Part shown: one piece after another, positions 57,961-64,000 of the stretch | Position numbering within the stretch: the first letter of the stretch is position 1 | Layout of the letters: the number at the start of each line of letters is the position of its first letter | Source: Atherinomorus stipes | Lineage: Eukaryota; Chordata; Actinopteri; Atheriniformes; Atherinidae | DNA: 64,000 nt | Reading direction: 5' to 3' | Assembly: GCA_023101725.1 (NCBI GenBank) | Contig: JALJCO010008721.1 | Span: forward strand, 62,001 to 126,000 | Program-made: the position numbers and the translations under genes | The notes under the pieces: model-generated | Told to the model about the DNA's origin: nothing | Seen by the model: only the letters and a program-made list of their open reading frames with translations | Database searches by the model: none

Positions 57961-59115
57961 TAAGCTAATTATACGCTGACAAATATGACTCAAGCCGTTT
58001 ACCGTACGGTCCAACAACTACATGGGTCCGACAGGAACAAAAAGGGATACCAAAGGTTCCTACAGCCCGGATTTACTCCCCTTTTTTAACTGTTCCAAGA
58101 AAAGCCCAGCTTTTTTTTATGTATAAAAATAAAGTAACAAAGAAATCTCTAGTTGGTAAGTTGTATCTATACATCATCAACTACAGAAATATAAACTTGC
58201 TTTTACAATATTTTGCGCACACTTTTCATATTACAGATTTTTTATATATCCACTGGCTTTAATGACAATCTTAATTTCCTCCACACAAAAACATTAAAAT
58301 AAAACAACATTTAGTTTAGTATTAATTTTATTACATTTTGCAGTCACATTTATTTCAAATGTTTCCCCTCAAAATACAATATTCTGACAGCATAAAAACC
58401 TAACAGCAACCATGAGCAGAGTTTTGCTGTGAACTTTATTAGAAAAGAAACTGCTGATCAGTCGCATCCTTCAAAACAAAAACTTTATTCTGAGTGCAAC
58501 TTCAGAGCCGTCTCACATGCACTCAAAAGAAATAACTTCAAACCCCTCTCACAAAAAAAGGAAACAAAAAAAGTCACCATCTGATTTAAATTCTACAACA
58601 AAATATTTTCTAAAAACCTTTCAAAAGAAAATCAGCAGATTCTTTAAAAAAATATTCAAAGAAAAGAGGAGAGAAAAAACAAAGAAAACAAACAGAAGGG
58701 TTTAAAATCAGAGGATATCAGAGCCGAGTGTGTGCCGACAAAAAACCTGCAGCTCATTTCTTAACTTACTAAATTTGACACGAAGCAATTGATGACAAGT
58801 TACAGTTTTAAAGATTCAAAAAGATCCCAGTTTGTTTTTATGGCTTAAACTGGCACCGGAAACCTGAAATGTTTATTATGGATGTTTTTCTTCTGTTGAC
58901 TGCGACTGCAGTCAGTCTGCAGTTGAAGGATCGTCTGATGTTAACATTGGAAACAGAAGAGACTCGGCTACGGGGAAGAACCAAACAGAAAAAAAAAAGT
59001 GTGATCTTATCTAAATTCTTCATTAGAAAACTTAATCATTATACAACAGAAGAGATGCTGACAGACACCAAATGTTTTCTGAGCAAATGAAAAGTTCTGT
59101 TGCTCTTTTGGACTG

Positions 59116-59513
59116 TACGGAAGAGGTTTAGGCCCACTGAAGAAAAAAAAATTTCATAAGAAAAGTCGTTTTTCCCAGAACATTAAAACTATTTTTTTTT
59201 CGGGAGATTTCTTTTTCCAATTTTTGAAAAAAGTCAGAAGTCCGACTTTTAAAAAAAGGGGGAAAAAAAAAAGGGAGATTTTTTTTTTTCAATTTCTGTA
59301 AAAGTCAGAATTCTAAGAAAAAAGTCAAAGTTCTGACTTTTTTTTCTCGGGAGTTTGTCTTTTTTTCAATTTATGAAAAAAGTCAGAATTCTGACTTTTT
59401 CACAGAACATAAAACTAGTGATTTTTGTTTTTCAATTTCTGAAAAAAAGTCAGAATTCTAATTATTTTCTCTGATTTTTTTCTTTCCTTTAGTGGGCCTA
59501 ATCCTCTTCCGTA
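59116..59513. mobile_element. MITE-like foldback repeat with internal AGTCAGAATTC repeats
   Basis: The ends are inverted copies: left CGGAAGAGGTTTAGGCCCAC, and the right end is its complement with one mismatch. The interior is several imperfect direct copies of an AAAGTCAGAATTCTGACTTT-like unit, itself palindromic, separated by T-rich sequence. This architecture is common in fish repeats. It lies in the probable tmed9 3' UTR. Confidence 0.7.
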
Positions 59514-60450
59514 GCGTTGTGATTGTTTTCTCTGCAGAAATCGGCAACATTATTTCAAATGAGTGAAACATCGCTCTGCATTTATCTGAGTTTCCATCAG
59601 TGTTTCAGGACAAAGGCGGCTTCAGTGTCGGCCCAAATCTTCAGTTTCTCTGAGCCACACTGAAGCAGAGAGTTCAGAGTTCAGGCCACATCTGGCCCAG
59701 ACCACATGTGCCATTCACAGCCTTCGGATCACAAACAGGACTCGGCTCATCCATGAGTGCCAGAAGTGTCCCAAATGTATCAGGCCCAAATGTGTCTCCT
59801 GTGTACTGACAGCATTATAACGCCAGTAAAAATGAGATTTATTTTTTTATTTCTTGGGTCAGTTGCGGAGTTAAACTCATATTTACAACAAACTTAGATG
59901 AATGAAAAATCGTCTGTTGAACCTGGGGAAGCGTTCATTTATGAGATTTATGATGTAGAAACTAACAGTCCGGATCTGTGGCTGCGCTGAAGGGGACAGT
60001 CTGAGAACCCAAAATAAACCAGCGATGAAACAACGAAAAGAAAACAAATCTCCTTTTCAGACAAATCTGTAGAAGTACTTTAGTTTCCGCTAAACAACCC
60101 CTTCAGATGTTTCCTGTCCATCTGATCTCTGACGACTGATCTGGACGCGAATGCGCCGCTCTGCCTCAGTTCAGTAAACATGCTCAGTTTTCGCAGTAAT
60201 CTGATTACATTTCAGACACTTAATGAGTTCCAGTGCAGCAGAGAAATCAGCCGAGGCAGGAACCATGTGACAAAGTTGTTTAAAAATCATTCCATTCTTA
60301 ATTCGTGCTGAACAACAGAGAGCAGGTGGAAACCTGACGTTCGTTTGTCAGCATCATCTCTGGTGGCCAGTAACACAACGTCACGGTGAGTTTAGGAACC
60401 AAAACGGGGACGTGGACGTGAAAGCTTTCCCCGCCTGTCAGTGACAGACG

Positions 60451-60482
<32 letters not shown>
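60451..60482. repeat. (AC)n microsatellite
   Basis: About 16 AC units in the probable tmed9 3' UTR, read as (UG)n in the transcript. Confidence 0.95.
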
Positions 60483-60487
<5 letters not shown>

Positions 60488-60637
60488 TCGGTGAGCTCTG
60501 ACGTCTGCTGCAGGTGTGACGGCTCGCCACAGACCAGACTGCCGAGGAAAACAACAACAAAGATGCTTCAACTGAGTTTTTCTCGTCCGACAGCAGCATC
60601 TTCAGCCGCCCAGTACTGCATTCATCAGTAGACACCA

Positions 60638-60690
60638 AACACACACACACACACACACACAGGCGCGCGTGCGCACGCACACACGCACGC
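60638..60690. repeat. CA repeat grading into CG/CA alternating tract
   Basis: About eleven CA units are followed by mixed gcgcgcgtgcgcacgc-type sequence and more CA. The whole tract alternates purine and pyrimidine. In tmed9 mRNA sense it is UG-rich and begins just after the stop codon. Confidence 0.9.
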
Positions 60691-60702
60691 TTCTCCATGG
60701 AG

Positions 60703-60852
60703 TTACACCAGCTTCTTGGCCTCAAAGAAGCTCTTGAGATGTCTCATCTGCCAGATGCCGATGGCCACCAGGATCAGGGTCTGGACGATGGACCACCAAA
60801 GGACGCGCTGGTTGGTGCTCTCGCTGGTCTGACGGAAACGCTCCTCACGGTA
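60703..60852 (-). CDS. tmed9: tmed9 last coding exon: membrane helix and KKLV tail
   Basis: The exon has 49 codons plus [20 protein letters not shown], the membrane helix, then [15 protein letters not shown]. The acceptor is catcag. The stop is followed within about 13 bases, in mRNA direction, by a long GT/GC alternating tract at 60638-60690. Confidence 0.95.
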   Translation of the reverse strand, partial: YREERFRQTSESTNQRVLWWSIVQTLILVAIGIWQMRHLKSFFEAKKLV

Positions 60853-63822
60853 CTGATGGACAGACAGACGGTGGGTCAGTGCATGAGGTCCATAAACAAT
60901 GAACTGTGAACAAATTCTTCTGTCCTCTGAAAGCTTCAAATATTATACTGAAAAAATAGATGTAGTAGCAGTAAATGTAGTTTCTATCGTCCAGACGATA
61001 CATCGCCCAGCCCTAACCGGAAGTCCCGACAGTGAAGCCGATCAAAGATCCCGACTCACCCTCTGATAGTTCTGCTCCTTCTGGATCTGGTCCACCTGCT
61101 CCACCAGCTGTCGGACTCGCAGCTGCAGCTCCGTCAGTTTGTCTTTAGCGGCGATCTCGGCGTAATTGTTGGCGTGCTCGCCCACCTGGATGTCCAGATG
61201 AACCCTCTGCAACACAGAAGTGGTGGTCAGTGACCTGCAGAGCCAATCAGGGCTCAGCTTCGGGCGTACGGAGCTGCAGCTGAACACGACAACATGTCAG
61301 CATTTACAGAGGAAAGACAAGACACACACTCTGAGCTGTGTGTGAAAAAGTTGAAGGTCATGAGTCTTCTGCATGTGTGTGTGTGTGTGCACATCTGCTC
61401 ACCAGCATGCCTCCAGCAAACAGCGAGAACTTGGAGGAGTTGGAGTGGAGGCAGATCTGGTGCTCTCCAGGTGTGTGTGAGGTGAAGGTGAAGCGTCCCT
61501 CCGAGCCGTACTGCCGAGAAAGAATCACCTGCAGGAAACAGACGCAGAGGTTCAGATCGGATCAATATGGCCGCCTCGCTCAGATCAGGATGTTTCCAGA
61601 AAAACCGCGAGAACAGGGAGCAGGAGAACAAACATGATCTTTAAAACATACGAGGAAAGTTCCTGTTTAAAACATCAGCTGCTTATTCACCAGCAGAAGA
61701 TTGAGAGGAAGCCCAGATGTTTAAAGCTCGATGCTGATTATGTTGAGTGAAACTCACGTTAACATATTTGAATGAAAATGGTCAAACCTGGTGGACAGTA
61801 CCTAATCCAGATACTCGTTTGGCCATAAAAGTCCCCACCTGGATTTAACTTGGCCAACAGCTCAGGGCTCAGGACTGGAAAAGCGCTGCTCTGGTTACAG
61901 CGTTTCATCTTCAGCCAGTTATTCAACCTGACCTGATGCAGCTTCTCAGCTATTCAACGGTTGTGTCATACAGCACTTCCTGTGGTCTGTTTCAGATGTG
62001 TCTGCATCGAGCAAACTGTGCACCTTAAGCCCCGTTTCCACCAGCGGGTCGAATCGGTCCACATTTTTTTACGTTTCCACAGGCAAACACTGGAATGGGT
62101 ACGCTTAGTGGGCAGCGGCTATTACATTTGTGGGAAATTTACTACGTTTGCAGGATTATTACGTTAAAAGCTGCATATTTTTATAAGGTTTGTGGTTTAT
62201 TACGTTTGCGGGCATTATTACATTGGCGGGTGGTACATAAGGATAAATGTTCATGTCAAGCCTGATGCCTTCACGGTTCATTCAGTCAACAGAAGTATAG
62301 ATATCGGGTATCGGCCGATATCAGCCCAGGTATCATATCGGATATGAAAAAACTGGATCGGAGCATCTCTAAATCCGGCCTGAACCGTCTTACTTTTTGG
62401 GCTCCTTCTGTCAGGGTACCAATCTTACCAATCGCTACAATCCACTGATTGGTTCAAAGAGTCATCTCTTCCTGCGTGACTCAGTACCAAGAACAAAGCA
62501 GCAACAGAGCCGTGATTAAATATACGGTTGATTTTTTTTTTTTTAATATATATTTAAAACCACACAACCCAAAGAAAAAAACACAAACTGCTGGATGTCA
62601 GATGAACAAGACAACAGCCAATACACTCCTGCTGACCAACACCCGAGGAACCATTTTTACAGAAGATCCAGTATGATGAGAAAGAGGCCCGGATGAAAGG
62701 GATTACAGGTGCAGTTGCCGTGCATATCACAAAGATATGATCGTGTCTGCATTACGATGAAAAAGTCTCATTTAATCAAAAAAAAAAAAAAAAAATCAGA
62801 TATGGTTTTTTGGGGCCAGTTCAACCTAGAAATTTACATAAACTACCAACACCTGGTAAAGAACTGTTTAACACACTGTTGAAACCCAGGAGGAAGGTGA
62901 TGATGGTGGACCATATTTTTAAAGAGGAAATGTGATCTGAAGTCAGAGTCGCTATCTAAACTCCACTAGGAATCTTTGGGATGTGCTGAAAAAGTCAGAC
63001 TCTAAGATCTTGGTGAAAAATGCCAAACAAAAATTTAATTTTAAGTACAGTGAAACATATGAACATTAAAGGTACAGTAAGAATTACTGACATCTAGTGG
63101 TAAAGAGCAATGACTTCATATGCCAAGCACTGTTGAAAGTACGGTGGCCATCAGTGGCCAAAATTCTCCCAGATAAAGATGTTTTCATCAGTGAGTGGAT
63201 CCAGTGGTCTTGGGTGTAGCTATGACTGTACTACAGGTAACTACGTCTAATGTCTTTTAAGGCATCACCTATCCTTAACATGACTTAACAGCGCTGTAAC
63301 TCCCATTAAACAGATCTGGTACAGCAGTTTTAAAGTTCAGAGGCTTCTCACTTCACACATGTTGTTTTGTTCATTTAGAGAAAGTGTACTAAAAAGGTAG
63401 CACAAATATGGCAGCCTCCATGTATGTGGACCCCAGCAAGCAGATATAAATGGCTCATTGTAAGAAAAAAAAACATCACAGTTATTCTAGTGACGCGATT
63501 AGACATCAATAAAAACACAATTCTTTAATTATATTTTACATTTCTCTGCTATTGACTTTTGATTTTGTAACACACTGCTCCTTTAAAAAGTCGAAGTAAC
63601 CTGGAGATGGTCTGAATGCTTTGAATCTTTATCTGATCTTCACTCTTCACAAGAACATAACTTTTGTCAGGCTACATCATGATATCACAATCTGTTTGTG
63701 TTGTTTATTCTTTGTGTTTACCTTGTCATCAGGGTCTTTGACCTCAACAAACATACCCAGACCCTGAGTGGCCGGCATATACTCCTCTTTCTGTTTATCA
63801 TACAGCTGAGTGCGATAGTTCC
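60703..63822 (-). CDS. tmed9: Transmembrane emp24 domain protein 9 (p24 alpha2), last four coding exons
   Basis: p24 proteins cycle between ER and Golgi in COPI/COPII vesicles and help sort cargo such as GPI-anchored proteins (family knowledge). Exons seen: 63722-63822, 61403-61528, 61060-61206 and 60703-60852, all GT-AG, joining in frame to about 173 residues. Domains in order: the distal GOLD domain ([22 protein letters not shown]), a coiled coil ([20 protein letters not shown]), one membrane helix ([17 protein letters not shown]), and a cytosolic tail [12 protein letters not shown] with the FF (COPII) and KK (COPI) sorting signals. [20 protein letters not shown] and [12 protein letters not shown] fit TMED9 better than TMED4. 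The exon with the signal peptide and LYFHIGE region lies beyond the right edge. The partner upstream of b4galt7 is the same as in human. Confidence 0.95.
61060..61206 (-). CDS. tmed9: tmed9 exon: linker and coiled coil
   Basis: The exon has 49 codons, phase 0. It starts [18 protein letters not shown], continues with the heptad-rich [20 protein letters not shown], and ends EQNYQR. The acceptor is gttgcag and the donor gtgagt. The coiled coil mediates p24 hetero-oligomer assembly (family knowledge). Confidence 0.95.
61403..61528 (-). CDS. tmed9: tmed9 exon: end of GOLD domain
   Basis: The exon has 42 codons, phase 0, from [18 protein letters not shown] to [15 protein letters not shown]. The conserved Cys of HQIC pairs with the other GOLD-domain Cys, which is encoded upstream of the window. 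The acceptor is cctgcag and the donor gtgagc. Confidence 0.95.
62026..62510. repeat. Interspersed repeat (CCCGTTTCCACCAG family) with hAT-like insert
   Basis: Sequence starting CCCGTTTCCACCAGCGGGTC is shared with 11803-12060 and partly with 22800-22960. Near 62296-62375 it holds a short segment with ATCGGGTATCGGCCGATATC and GGAGCATCTCTA that looks like a hAT-derived insert. The element class is uncertain. Confidence 0.5.
63070..63582. mobile_element. TTAA-target MITE in tmed9 intron
   Basis: TTAA lies at 63066-63069 and again at 63583-63586. The ends AGGTACAGTAAGAATTAC and the complement of GTAACACACTGCTCCT are related. The body (TTACTGACATCTAGTGG, CAGTGGCCAAAATTCTCCC) is shared with a second copy near 4180-4800. 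A Kolobok- or piggyBac-type derivation is inferred from the TTAA target. Confidence 0.65.
63722..63822 (-). CDS. tmed9: tmed9 exon encoding the middle of the GOLD domain
   Basis: The exon begins with two bases of a Gly codon (phase 1 entry), followed by 33 codons. It runs from [14 protein letters not shown] to [14 protein letters not shown]. The acceptor is tgtgcag and the donor gtaaac. It is the most 5' exon present. Nothing resembling the preceding exon, with CFIEEIPDETMVI, is found between 63823 and the window end. Confidence 0.94.
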
Positions 63823-64000
63823 CTGCACAGAAACACAGAAACACACCAGAATGAATCTCTTATGTGGAGACAGGCAGAAAAAACATGTATATTCTTTACA
63901 GAATACGATGTGATCATGAAAATGGTCTTCATTAACGTTTTCTTTGTGAATTCAAAGCACAAGAATCTAATCATCTCTTATTACAACACCCACAGAATGA

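Larger units (their letters stand above)
58430..60702 (-). other. Probable tmed9 3' UTR
   Basis: Downstream of the tmed9 stop I see no coding sequence until the b4galt7 promoter region. Minus-strand AATAAA hexamers lie at 58484-58489 and 58435-58440 in an otherwise unique stretch, so a 3' UTR of about 2.2 kb is plausible. It contains two long UG-type repeats in mRNA sense (60451-60482 and 60638-60660) and a TIR-bounded repeat at 59116-59513. The extent is inferred, with no transcript evidence. Confidence 0.45.

Overview
This is a piece of a teleost fish nuclear genome. The coding signal is split into short exons with GT-AG junctions. The two recognisable genes are vertebrate orthologues, and almost everything else is typical fish repeat DNA: Tc1/mariner and hAT elements, TTAA-target MITEs, LINE tails, a tRNA-derived SINE and long CA repeats. 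The two genes are also close neighbours on human 5q35, so conserved synteny supports both calls. I cannot name the species.

Genes. Both lie on the minus strand, in tandem. b4galt7 (galactosyltransferase I of proteoglycan linker synthesis) is complete: six coding exons between 57543 (ATG) and 37105 (stop), 320 codons, all junctions in frame. tmed9 (a p24-family cargo receptor of the early secretory pathway) enters from beyond the right edge. Its last four coding exons lie between 63822 and 60703, and the exon with the start codon and signal peptide is outside the window. Both proteins work in the ER/Golgi, but that shared location need not mean they are co-regulated.

Layout. 1-36.5 kb: no convincing host gene; relic transposons and unassigned intergenic DNA. 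Notable here are two opposite-facing relics of one Tc1-like family that both carry a 35-bp minisatellite (6.9-8.0 and 25.0-26.8 kb), a 3-kb nested hAT block with a large foldback (15.2-18.2 kb), and a cluster of Tc1-like transposase relics interrupted by a LINE and a hAT MITE (32.8-35.8 kb). 36.6-57.5 kb: b4galt7, whose introns are packed with nested elements. Intron 2 is almost entirely one hAT-like element, intron 5 holds a SINE with a perfect target duplication, and the 15-kb intron 1 holds an L2-type LINE, several MITEs, a 1.3-kb A-rich tract and a broken intronless coiled-coil ORF. 57.5-60.7 kb: the b4galt7 5' flank and the probable tmed9 3' UTR. 60.7-64 kb: tmed9.

Most notable. The acceptor of b4galt7 exon 4, which encodes the WGWGREDDE motif, is directly preceded by (TG)23 in place of a pyrimidine tract, an arrangement like that of CFTR exon 9. 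The exon is 84 nt, so skipping it would remove the motif in frame. The second point is the coiled-coil pseudogene inside a 6.9-kb segment bounded by TTAA-flanked terminal inverted repeats.
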